In this document: positions 8,783-16,263 of the stretch, in pieces
How positions within the stretch are numbered: the first letter of the stretch is position 1
How the letters are laid out: every line of letters begins with the position of its first letter
Assembly (NCBI RefSeq): GCF_020171725.1
Contig: NZ_JAIVAJ010000006.1
Coordinates: 62,001-126,000 of the forward strand
Reading direction: 5' to 3'
DNA length: 64,000 nucleotides
DNA from: Halobacillus litoralis
GTDB lineage: Bacteria; Bacillota; Bacilli; Bacillales; Halobacillaceae
Translations under genes and position numbers: made by a program
Notes under the pieces: model-generated
Told to the model about the DNA's origin: nothing
Database searches by the model: none
Seen by the model: only the letters and a program-made list of their open reading frames with translations

Positions 8783-10138
8783 ATGGGTTACTTTGAACAG
8801 TTGAGCCAGAAGATTGAAATGAAGGAAGCGAAAATCGGAGTCATCGGAATGGGGTATGTCGGTCTTCCATTGGCAGCGGAAATGGTCAAGTCCGGATTCA
8901 CTGTCTGCGGTATCGACCTCGATGAAAAGAAGATCGACGCACTGAAAAACGGTCAGTCTTATATCAATGACATTACGGACGAGGATCTTCAGGCGAGCAT
9001 TGATTCAGGACGCTTCTTCCCGACGTCGGATTATCAAGTCGTCGAAGACCTGGATGCGATCAGCATCTGTGTCCCGACGCCATTGAGCGATAACCAGGAC
9101 CCGGATACCTCCTACATTACGGGCGTCATCGACAGCATGAAGCCGTTCATGAAAAAAGGCATGCTCGTGACGCTTGAGAGTACGACGTATCCAGGTACGA
9201 CAGAAGAGCTGATCTGGAAAGAGTTCTCCCGAATGGGCTATGAAGCGGGGCGCGACATCTTCTTATGCTACTCACCAGAGCGCGTCGATCCGGGTAACCA
9301 GTCGTTCAACACGCAGAACATGCCGAAAGTGATGGGCGGGATCACCGAACAGTGTAACGAAGTCGGCGCGAAGCTGTACAGAAATTACATTCCGAACGTC
9401 GTCCCTGTCTCTTCTCCGAAGGTTGCCGAAATGTCGAAGCTGCTTGAGAACACGTTCCGAAGCATCAACATCGCGTTCGTCAACGAAATTGCCATGATGT
9501 GTGAGCGGATGGACATTGACGTCTGGGAAGTCATCGACGCAGCAGCGACGAAACCGTTCGGCTTCATGAAGTTCCAGCCAGGCCCTGGAATCGGCGGTCA
9601 CTGCATCCCGCTTGACCCGATGTACTTATCCTGGAAGGCGAAAGGATACCGCTTCTACAGCAAATTCATCGACCTTGCCCAGTCCATCAACAACAACATG
9701 CCGGATGTTGTCGTGAGTAAAACAGCACAAGTCTTGAATGTGTACGGAAAATCCATCAACAGCTCGAACATCCTGATCCTCGGTATGGCCTACAAGCCGG
9801 ACATCAGTGACTTACGTGAGTCGCCGGGATTGTACTTATATGAATTGTATAAAGAAAGCGGAGCGAACGTCGATTATTACGACCCGAATGCTCACAGCTT
9901 CATCGACGATGACGAAGAAGTCGTCCAATCGATTCCATACAGCCGTGAGCAGCTGAAGAAGTATGACTGCATGGTGCTTGTAACGAACCACTCAGACTTC
10001 AACTATGATGAACTTGCCGATGTCGGAGTGCCGATCGTCGATACGAGAAACGCGTTCCAGCATTACGACGAAGAGCATATCCACAAGCTTGGTACAGCGT
10101 CCAAAGTTCATAAGAAGCACGCATCCATCGCGTTATAA
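8783..10138 (+). CDS. UDP-N-acetylhexosamine 6-dehydrogenase (WbpA/TviB class)
   Basis: A 451-residue nucleotide-sugar dehydrogenase that oxidises C6 of a UDP-sugar to the uronic acid with two NAD+. The Rossmann motif is GMGYVG (22-27); ESTTYPGTT (132-140), SPERVDPGN (164-172) and the catalytic Cys274 in GPGIGGHCIPLDP are complete. The combination SPERVDPGN with CIPLDPMYLSWKA is typical of the WbpA/TviB branch acting on UDP-GlcNAc, and less of UDP-glucose dehydrogenases. With glmS and glmU beside it, UDP-GlcNAc to UDP-GlcNAcA is the most likely reaction; UDP-ManNAc or UDP-Glc cannot be excluded from sequence alone. Confidence 0.88.
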   Translation: MGYFEQLSQKIEMKEAKIGVIGMGYVGLPLAAEMVKSGFTVCGIDLDEKKIDALKNGQSYINDITDEDLQASIDSGRFFPTSDYQVVEDLDAISICVPTPLSDNQDPDTSYITGVIDSMKPFMKKGMLVTLESTTYPGTTEELIWKEFSRMGYEAGRDIFLCYSPERVDPGNQSFNTQNMPKVMGGITEQCNEVGAKLYRNYIPNVVPVSSPKVAEMSKLLENTFRSINIAFVNEIAMMCERMDIDVWEVIDAAATKPFGFMKFQPGPGIGGHCIPLDPMYLSWKAKGYRFYSKFIDLAQSINNNMPDVVVSKTAQVLNVYGKSINSSNILILGMAYKPDISDLRESPGLYLYELYKESGANVDYYDPNAHSFIDDDEEVVQSIPYSREQLKKYDCMVLVTNHSDFNYDELADVGVPIVDTRNAFQHYDEEHIHKLGTASKVHKKHASIAL

Positions 10139-10173
10139 TACGAATTTTTTTACTAAAAGGAGATGAAGAATTT

Positions 10174-12006
10174 ATGTGCGGAATCATGGGATATATCGGA
10201 GCAAAAGAAACGCAGAAGGTCTTAACAAAAGGGTTGGGTAAACTGGAGTATCGCGGCTATGACTCGATCGGAATTGCCCTTCATGACGGGACAGCCCTTC
10301 AGTACAACAAGACAGAAGGAAGACTTCAGGATTTAGAAGAAAAGCTTGAGCAGGAGCCGTTGACGGGATCGGTCGGAATCGGTCACACGCGCTGGGCGAC
10401 TCACGGTAAGCCGTCTGATGAGAACTCCCACCCTCATATGGATGCCAAAAAGGAATTCGCGGTCGTGCACAATGGCATTATTGAGAACTATCTTGAGATC
10501 AAACGTGACCTGGAGGAAGCGGGCTATACGTTCGTATCGGAAACCGACACGGAAGTGATCTCCCACTTGTTCTCTCGTCTCTATGACGGGGACATGGTGT
10601 CGACGATTCAGAAAGTCGTCGACAGACTGGAAGGGGCCTACGCACTCGGCGTCGTCTCCCAGCATGACCCGGACAACCTATATGCGGTAAGAGAAGCGAG
10701 CCCGTTGATCATCGGAGCAGGAGACGGCGAAGCACTGATCAGCTCGGATATTCCGGCACTTCTTGAGCACACACGTGACATCTATATCCTGGAGGACGGC
10801 GAAATGGCGATCCTTTCTGAAGAAAACGTGAAGCTGCTTGAGACGAATACTGGAAAAGAAGTGAGCCGTGACCTGTTCACCGTCGACTGGGACATGGAGC
10901 AGGCTGAGAAAAATGGCTTCGATCACTTCATGCTGAAGGAAATCTTCGAACAGCCGACCGCTCTGCAGAAAACGATGACAGGACGCTTGGATGAGAATGC
11001 GAAGCGCGTTGATTTTGACGAATTGAACTGGACGGACGTGCAGATCAGCCAGTGGAATAAAATCACGATCGTTGCTTGTGGTACTGCCTATCACGCCGGT
11101 CTGATCGGAAAACACGTCATTGAGGAAATGACGAGAATTCCAGTGGACGTGGAAGTGGCATCTGAATTCCGCTACCGCCGTCCGATCGTCGATGAAAACA
11201 CGTTGGTCATCGTCGTCAGCCAGTCAGGTGAAACAGCCGATACGCTTGCCGCGCTGCGTCAAAGTCAGCACCTTGGTGCGAATGTGCTTGCCATTACGAA
11301 TGTCGTCGGAAGCTCGATTGCCCGCGAAGCGGACGAAGTGATCCTGACGATGGCGGGACCTGAAATCGCCGTCGCTTCGACAAAAGCGTATACGACGCAG
11401 GTGTTGTCCTTCTATCTACTGGGCATCTACTTGGCACAGAGTAAGAAGTCTGTATCACAGGAATACCGTGAGAAGCTGATCGATACGCTCTCTCACATTC
11501 CAGAGCAGATTGAGGAAATCCTAGACCACTCGAAAGGCATCCGCTACTACAGTGAATCGATCAAGGATGCGAAAAGCGTCTTCTTCATCGGACGCGGTCT
11601 TGATTATGCGGTCTCTCTTGAAGGCTCCTTGAAGCTTAAGGAAATCTCCTATATTCACTCGGAGGCGTATGCAGCAGGTGAGCTGAAGCACGGAACGCTC
11701 GCTCTGATCGAAGAAGGAACGCCGATGGTCTCCCTGATCACACAGGATGAAGTGAGTGAGAAGATGCTCGCTAACATTAAAGAAGTGAAAGCGCGCGGAG
11801 CGAAGGTTCTCGGCATTGCAGAAGAAGGCAACCTGGACATTTGGGAGTACGTTGATGAGACATGCTTCATTCCACAGACGCTCTCGCTGGTCACGCCGTT
11901 ATTGAACGTCATCCCGCTTCAGCTGATCGCATACTACACATCCTTAGCACTTGGAAACGACGTCGATAAGCCGCGTAACCTGGCGAAAAGCGTCACAGTA
12001 GAATAG
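10174..12006 (+). CDS. glmS: Glutamine--fructose-6-phosphate aminotransferase (isomerizing), operon copy
   Basis: A full-length 610-residue GlmS, making glucosamine-6-phosphate from fructose-6-phosphate and glutamine, the first step to UDP-GlcNAc. The N-terminal glutaminase has the nucleophile Cys2 (MCGIMGYIG) and HTRWATHG; two SIS isomerase domains carry CGTAYHAG, SQSGETADT and the C-terminal DKPRNLAKSVTVE. Only 35 bases separate it from the dehydrogenase, too short for the glmS ribozyme that usually precedes the housekeeping gene in Bacillaceae, so this is probably a dedicated paralogue feeding the polysaccharide pathway; the housekeeping copy would lie outside the window. Confidence 0.95.
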   Translation: MCGIMGYIGAKETQKVLTKGLGKLEYRGYDSIGIALHDGTALQYNKTEGRLQDLEEKLEQEPLTGSVGIGHTRWATHGKPSDENSHPHMDAKKEFAVVHNGIIENYLEIKRDLEEAGYTFVSETDTEVISHLFSRLYDGDMVSTIQKVVDRLEGAYALGVVSQHDPDNLYAVREASPLIIGAGDGEALISSDIPALLEHTRDIYILEDGEMAILSEENVKLLETNTGKEVSRDLFTVDWDMEQAEKNGFDHFMLKEIFEQPTALQKTMTGRLDENAKRVDFDELNWTDVQISQWNKITIVACGTAYHAGLIGKHVIEEMTRIPVDVEVASEFRYRRPIVDENTLVIVVSQSGETADTLAALRQSQHLGANVLAITNVVGSSIAREADEVILTMAGPEIAVASTKAYTTQVLSFYLLGIYLAQSKKSVSQEYREKLIDTLSHIPEQIEEILDHSKGIRYYSESIKDAKSVFFIGRGLDYAVSLEGSLKLKEISYIHSEAYAAGELKHGTLALIEEGTPMVSLITQDEVSEKMLANIKEVKARGAKVLGIAEEGNLDIWEYVDETCFIPQTLSLVTPLLNVIPLQLIAYYTSLALGNDVDKPRNLAKSVTVE

Positions 12007-12018
12007 GAGGGCGGACCC

Positions 12019-12186
12019 ATGACAGTTCAAACGCTTGAAAAAGAAGAGACGTGCTTCACGAAGCAGGAGCTGTGGCAGCTGATGACCGGAATTCATCAGA
12101 AAGTCGAGAACCAGACGATACAAACCGATCGTCAGCTGATCGATGAAGTGATGAACGAAGTACGACCATACGTCGAGCATATTTAG
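12019..12186 (+). CDS. Small 55-residue protein of unknown function
   Basis: A short gene between glmS and glmU with its own AGGAGG site eight bases before the ATG. The product begins MTVQTLEKEETCF and is acidic, soluble and probably helical (ELWQLMTGIHQKVENQ), with one Cys and no membrane segment. Spacing on both sides (12 and 18 bases) fits operon membership and codon use is like that of its neighbours. I do not recognise a family; a regulator or partner of the adjacent enzymes is only a guess. Confidence 0.65.
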   Translation: MTVQTLEKEETCFTKQELWQLMTGIHQKVENQTIQTDRQLIDEVMNEVRPYVEHI

Positions 12187-12204
12187 GAACGGAGGAGTAG
12201 AGAG

Positions 12205-13182
12205 ATGGATCAAACATTTGCGATTGTACTGGCAGCAGGAAAAGGAACCCGGATGAAGTCCGATCTTCCGAAGGTTCTCCACCACGTGTGTGGAAAGCCG
12301 ATGGTTGAGCATGTGACAGACCAGCTGAAGAACGCTTCAGTGGACCGGATCGTCACCGTCGTCGGTCACCAAAGTGAGCGTGTGAAAGGACAGATCGGCC
12401 CGTCTTCAGACTTCGCCTATCAAGCCGAACAGCTTGGCACGGCGCATGCTGTACAAACCTGCAGCGAGCAGCTGGCAGACGAACAGGGTGCGACGCTCAT
12501 CATTACCGGTGACACGCCGCTGATTACAGAACAGACGTTGCGTAACGTTCTCGGTCATCATAGGAAAACAAAAGCATCCGCCACCGTCCTGACGATGAAG
12601 CCCGAAGATCCGACAGGGTACGGCCGCATCATCAGAGACGCACAAGGTGAAGTCGAGCGCATCGTCGAAGATAAAGATGCCACAGATGAGGAACGCCTCG
12701 TCCAAGAGGTCAACACCGGAATCTTCTGCTTCGACAACCGTCTTCTTTTTCAAACGTTGAAGGAGATTTCAACGGATAATGAGCAGAAGGAATATTACCT
12801 TCCGGATGCGATTGAAATTCTGCGCGCGAAAGGGGAGACGACCTCTGCTGTTGAGGTCCTGGATCTTGATGAAGGACTCGGCATCAATGACCGCACCCAG
12901 CTCGCGAAAGCAGAAGCGATCCTGCAGAAAAGAGTGATCGAAGGGCATATGGAAAACGGTGTGACGATCATCGATCCTGCCTCGACTTACATTGAAGCGG
13001 ACGTGGAAATCGGCCGCGATACAGTCATTGAACCGCGGACTCATCTGCGGGGGAAGACGGAGATCGGAGAGCACTGCATCGTAGGACCTGATGTCGACTT
13101 ATTGGATTATGAAGCCAAAGACCGCACGAAAATCCAAAATGTCTCCCGCACGAACGACCTCAGCGCCATGCCTTATGTATAA
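12205..13182 (+). CDS. glmU: Truncated GlmU: UDP-GlcNAc pyrophosphorylase without acetyltransferase half
   Basis: A 325-residue protein that matches the N-terminal half of GlmU: LAAGKGTRMKSDLPKVLH (nucleotide binding), AEQLGTAHAV, ITGDTPL (metal Asp), GYGRIIRD and EVNTGI are intact, so uridylyl transfer to GlcNAc-1-P should work. Bifunctional GlmU is about 450-460 residues; here only a few left-handed-helix repeats (AYIEADVEIGRD-like) remain, ending at residue 325, so the acetyl-CoA site is absent. The stop overlaps the next gene by eight bases, and that gene shows no trace of the missing repeats. Acetylation must then come from a second, complete GlmU. Follows the 55-aa gene by 18 bases. Confidence 0.85.
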   Translation: MDQTFAIVLAAGKGTRMKSDLPKVLHHVCGKPMVEHVTDQLKNASVDRIVTVVGHQSERVKGQIGPSSDFAYQAEQLGTAHAVQTCSEQLADEQGATLIITGDTPLITEQTLRNVLGHHRKTKASATVLTMKPEDPTGYGRIIRDAQGEVERIVEDKDATDEERLVQEVNTGIFCFDNRLLFQTLKEISTDNEQKEYYLPDAIEILRAKGETTSAVEVLDLDEGLGINDRTQLAKAEAILQKRVIEGHMENGVTIIDPASTYIEADVEIGRDTVIEPRTHLRGKTEIGEHCIVGPDVDLLDYEAKDRTKIQNVSRTNDLSAMPYV

Positions 13183-14128
13183 GAACGATTTAAAGGAAGG
13201 ACCTTTCTTGCGGGGAAGGTCTTTCTTTACACACCTTTTTCATCGGAAAAAAAGAGCGATCTCCCTGCTCGGGCTGCTGCTGATCATTGGAGGGGCGGTG
13301 CTCGTTATGAATAAAGAGGAACACGTGAAAGCGACGTGGATCTGGGACCTTGAATCGTTGGACCAAAACTACGATAAGGCGGTTTCTTTTGCTGAAAAGC
13401 AGGACGTCACGCTCATCTACCTTCACGTCAGCCGGTCCGGTCTCGATGAGAAGGAAGTCGCGGATTTTATTAAACAGGCGAACGAAGCGGACATCCAAGT
13501 TTACGCACTCGGCGGAGATCCGAACTGGGCGAAGGAAGAAAGCAATCAAAGCCTCGAACAGTTCTACTCTGTGATCCAGTCGTACAACGCCCAGGCTTCG
13601 AAAGAGAAGAAGTTCAAGGGAATCCACCTGGACATCGAACCCTACCTGCTGCCGGAATGGAAGAAGAACCGTGATGATGTCATCACACAATGGACGACCA
13701 ACGTCTCCTTTTTTCAAAAGAAGGTTGAGTCTGAACTCGGGCTTCCGGTAAGCGGGGATCTGCCGTTCTGGATCTACAAAATTCCGATGCCGGACGGGAA
13801 GCAGTATGTGAGCGAATGGATGATTGATCACCTCGATTCGATCACTGTGATGGCGTATCGTGATTTTACTTCCGGCAACAACGGCATCAAGCGCATCGCG
13901 TCGCCGCTGGTCGAACAGGCCGCCAACGAAAGTAAATCCGTCGTCATCGCCGTCAACGTCCTCAACACGGACGAAGGAGCCCACACCACCTTTCACGGCA
14001 ATCCTCCCCATCATATGAAAAATGAACTCAACCTCCTCAACCGCCGCTTCACCGGCCACCCCGGCTACGCCGGCGTCGCCATCCACGACTACGCCAGCTG
14101 GCTTGAGATGGAAGAGCAGACAGGGTGA
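13175..14128 (+). CDS. Membrane-anchored TIM-barrel protein, third copy of the domain
   Basis: About 317 residues: basic N terminus (RKKR), one membrane helix (about 29-45, LLGLLLIIGGAVLV), then a single domain homologous to each half of the protein at 1199-2872. Shared motifs are ALGGDPNWA, GIHLDIEP (D153, E155 retained), GDLPFWI and VMAYRD. The acidic pair suggests an active enzyme facing outside. The ATG at 13175 overlaps the glmU stop; a TTG at 13208 has a better ribosome site (AAGGAAGG, seven bases) and would remove 11 residues. Last gene of the operon; likely modifies or cleaves the exported polymer, though its substrate is not known. Confidence 0.8.
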   Translation: MYKNDLKEGPFLRGRSFFTHLFHRKKRAISLLGLLLIIGGAVLVMNKEEHVKATWIWDLESLDQNYDKAVSFAEKQDVTLIYLHVSRSGLDEKEVADFIKQANEADIQVYALGGDPNWAKEESNQSLEQFYSVIQSYNAQASKEKKFKGIHLDIEPYLLPEWKKNRDDVITQWTTNVSFFQKKVESELGLPVSGDLPFWIYKIPMPDGKQYVSEWMIDHLDSITVMAYRDFTSGNNGIKRIASPLVEQAANESKSVVIAVNVLNTDEGAHTTFHGNPPHHMKNELNLLNRRFTGHPGYAGVAIHDYASWLEMEEQTG

Positions 14129-14137
14129 TGTGGTGGG

Positions 14138-14179
14138 TGAAACAGTGGGTGAAACAGAGGGGACGGTTCTCGTGTTTCA
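14138..14179. repeat. REP-like palindromic repeat, partial tandem copy
   Basis: TGAAACAGTGGG is followed directly by a full unit TGAAACAG...GGGGACGGTTCTC...TGTTTCA. The unit has GAAACA / TGTTTC ends and the GGGGACGGTTCTC core seen at about 17 places in this window. Confidence 0.85.
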
Positions 14180-14230
14180 GTTTGTGCTTATTCCCATATA
14201 TAGGGCGGGGTGCTTCTTGTCTGAGTGGAT

Positions 14231-14478
14231 TGGGACAAGGGTGAGGCTGTTGTGGTGCTGTGTGTCCCACTAAATGGGTAATGGGACAGCGAGCGTGTTG
14301 GACGCGTTGGTCGCTGTCCCGATAAACGTTTTATCGGACAACCAGTGAGCTGGAAGAGCCGTTCATAGTTCCGATAAATGATATATGGGACAACGAGCAA
14401 GGTGGTCGTGCTGTTGATAGTTCCAATAGAAAATTTATGGGACAAGGAGACTAGATTGCTAGCCTTGCATGTCCCAAT
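14231..14478. repeat. Tandem array of five 52-bp units
   Basis: The gap 14129-14697 has no gene. Units start at 14232, 14283, 14335, 14387 and 14439 (periods 51-52). Each has the frame GGGACA...(A)GTCCC/GATAAA, with a conserved edge and a variable middle of ~20 bases. The second unit forms a perfect 10-bp stem GGGACAGCGA / TCGCTGTCCC, and the unit junction TGTCCCGATAAA / TTTATCGGACA is itself palindromic. The same array type recurs at 40491-40790. Confidence 0.85.
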
Positions 14479-14497
14479 CTACTCCCCCCAAGCAAAA

Positions 14498-14542
14498 AAC
14501 GTTGCGGTTCTCTTTCGAAAGAGGAACGCGGCGTTTTATTTG
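14498..14542 (+). terminator. Terminator-like hairpin after the array
   Basis: AACGTTGCGGTTCTCTTTC pairs with GAAAGAGGAACGCGGCGTT (several G-U pairs), followed by TTTTATTTG. It is the first good terminator downstream of the polysaccharide operon. Confidence 0.65.
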
Positions 14543-14655
14543 TTTCATTCTATTGAACCACAAGGAGAAGCGCCTTGGATAAAGTTCTCCGTCTTGCTTT
14601 TCCCATGAGGTAGTCAAAAATTCATGAGGAGAATCCTTATCTTAAGGTTCTTCAA

Positions 14656-14686
14656 TGAAAAACAGCACCATCATCAGATAGTGCTG
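14656..14686 (-). terminator. Terminator of the SDR gene
   Basis: On the minus strand CAGCAC-N12-GTGCTG is followed by a T-run, 12 bases after the SDR stop codon. Confidence 0.75.
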
Positions 14687-14697
14687 CTTCTGCTTTG

Positions 14698-15447
14698 TTA
14701 TTTTGTATTTGTGAATCCACCATCAATGCGAATCACTTCGCCGTTGATGTATTGAGCTTTCGATGTGAAGAGGAAGGTCACGAGTTCTGCGACTTCTTCC
14801 GGTGTTCCAAGACGTTTCTGTGGAATTCCACCTGTAGCATTTTCTTTCATCTTCGGATTCGCTTCGTAAAATTCTTTTACCATTTTCGTTTCTGTTGGGC
14901 CTGGTGCAATGGCGTTTACTCGAAGTCCATCTTTCGCATACTCGGCTACCATGCTCTTCGTTAAACCGACGATTCCATGCTTCGTCGCAGAGTATGTCAC
15001 GACGGAATCCTGACCGATGACACCGGCACTGGAGGATGTGTTCACGATGGAGCCTCCACCGTTCTTGACCATGACTTCAGCTACATAACGGACACCGTAC
15101 ATGGCACCAAGCAGGTTGATGCCGATAATCTGCTCGATTTCATCAACGGACGTATCCAAGTAGTGACCGCCGCTGCCAGATATTCCGGCATTGTTGAAAA
15201 AGTAATCGATTCCGCCGAAATGATCGACAGTTTGATCTACGTAACGCTTAACATCTTCTTTTTTCGATACATCTGCTTTAATGAAAATGGCGTCGACGCC
15301 TTTATCTTTCAGCTCCTGAACGGCTCCTTCGCCAGATTCAGAATCTACATCTACGATGACGGCGTTCACGCCTTCTTCTGCCAAGCGGAGCGCTGTGGCC
15401 TTGCCGATTCCGCTGCCTCCACCTGTGATAATGGCTGTTTTACTCAT
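14698..15447 (-). CDS. SDR-family oxidoreductase
   Basis: A 249-residue classical short-chain dehydrogenase. The cofactor motif TGGGSGIGKA is at the N terminus, NNAG follows strand 4, catalytic Ser and YSATK (Tyr, Lys) are present, and the C terminus has the usual YINGEVIRIDGGF. Asp at the end of strand 2 (VDVD) suggests NAD+ preference. The second ATG is chosen because AAGGAGG lies seven bases upstream of it; the first ATG at 15453 is too close. Stands alone between its own terminator and an unknown gene. Substrate unknown. Confidence 0.88.
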   Translation of the reverse strand: MSKTAIITGGGSGIGKATALRLAEEGVNAVIVDVDSESGEGAVQELKDKGVDAIFIKADVSKKEDVKRYVDQTVDHFGGIDYFFNNAGISGSGGHYLDTSVDEIEQIIGINLLGAMYGVRYVAEVMVKNGGGSIVNTSSSAGVIGQDSVVTYSATKHGIVGLTKSMVAEYAKDGLRVNAIAPGPTETKMVKEFYEANPKMKENATGGIPQKRLGTPEEVAELVTFLFTSKAQYINGEVIRIDGGFTNTK

Positions 15448-15545
15448 GTTCATTCCTCCTTATATCTTTATAGTATTACTTGTTTTTGCGAAAATAAAAA
15501 AATCTGCCCGAAATTTGTCGTTCAATGTTCTATCCTCTATTTGGT

Positions 15546-16184
15546 TTAATCTCGGCGGAACTCCATTCTAACGTTCTCTCCTACTTGAGAAGCCTGCTTA
15601 AGCAATTCCCTGCCATCTACATACACCCAGTACACCTGACGTCTCTCACCAAAAAGACATTCAATTTTCCACGCCTCTACTTTCCTTTCAGAATCAGCAT
15701 AAACTGCTTCCATTCCCAGCACATGCACTGAAATCAATACGGTCGTTTGCTGTGTCGGATGAAAAGCGTTTAACGTTGTCGAGTAATCGTTATGAAAGGG
15801 GAGGATGCGTAAGGCAAGCTCAAGCGAAAAGGAATCCATGACGCACTCGCTCAAAGGATGTATATGAGTTTGATCGTCCTTCGTCACTTGAACAACGTGC
15901 TTCTTATAATCAGCTGAGATATGTTCGGTCTCGCCTATCGTCTCACTGAATTGAATGGGGGAAAGGGTCTTTTGATTAACCATCAAATGAATTTTTCGGT
16001 TACCGATCGTATCTGAGATGAGAGATTGTTCTCTAATAATGACTTCCTCGTTTTTAATCTGATTCACGGTTACGTTTTCTGTCGTAAAGCCGACGTGTCT
16101 TTCATGACCATGATCGATGAGATAGACGTTTTTCTTATCGTAAGTCGGTTTGATTGGTTCTCCGTTAAGGTTGTATGGAGTCAT
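15546..16184 (-). CDS. Protein of unknown function, 212 residues
   Basis: A soluble, cytoplasmic-looking protein beginning MTPYNLNGEPIKPTYDKKN; no signal peptide, membrane helix or catalytic motif was found. It is rich in beta-strand patterns (VHVLGMEAVYADSERKVEAWKIEC and QVYWVYVDGRELL), which recalls DUF3108-like barrels, but this is a loose impression only. The start at 16184 has a perfect AGGAGGTG site; the open frame extends further up to 16274 through sequence that contains a repeat. It follows the ABC permease gene on the same strand after a gap with a REP-like element, so cotranscription is uncertain. Confidence 0.7.
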   Translation of the reverse strand: MTPYNLNGEPIKPTYDKKNVYLIDHGHERHVGFTTENVTVNQIKNEEVIIREQSLISDTIGNRKIHLMVNQKTLSPIQFSETIGETEHISADYKKHVVQVTKDDQTHIHPLSECVMDSFSLELALRILPFHNDYSTTLNAFHPTQQTTVLISVHVLGMEAVYADSERKVEAWKIECLFGERRQVYWVYVDGRELLKQASQVGENVRMEFRRD

Positions 16185-16234
16185 CTTTGCACCTCCTGTA
16201 TAAGTTGTTGCCATTATACTATAATTTGGGATTT

Positions 16235-16263
16235 TGAATCGGGAGAACCGTCCCTCTATTTCA
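16235..16263. repeat. REP-like palindromic repeat, degenerate copy
   Basis: TGAATCGGGAGAACCGTCCC...ATTTCA, followed by AAAAACAT as at 34482. It overlaps the 3' end of the permease gene (stop at 16261). Confidence 0.75.

Noticed and set aside
10139..10173. glmS ribozyme
   Set aside because: Only 35 bases lie between the genes.
13091..13174. Start of the third barrel gene at 13091 inside glmU
   Set aside because: This part reads glmU in another frame and gives a peptide without any pattern; the ATG at 13175 or TTG at 13208 fit much better.
13190..14086. Long open frame (298 codons) on the minus strand opposite the third barrel gene
   Set aside because: It lies wholly inside a well supported gene, has no ribosome site or recognisable domain, and follows from the codon bias of the plus strand.
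3203..14128. Hyaluronan-type operon (hasA-hasB-glmU)
   Set aside because: The dehydrogenase has WbpA/TviB-type rather than UDP-glucose dehydrogenase motifs, no UTP--glucose-1-phosphate uridylyltransferase is present, and the synthase is closer to general processive GT2 enzymes.
14231..14478. Array of conserved edges and variable centres looked like a short CRISPR
   Set aside because: The unit is 52 bases with only ~20 variable, the edges drift between units, each unit is palindromic across the variable part, and no cas gene is near.
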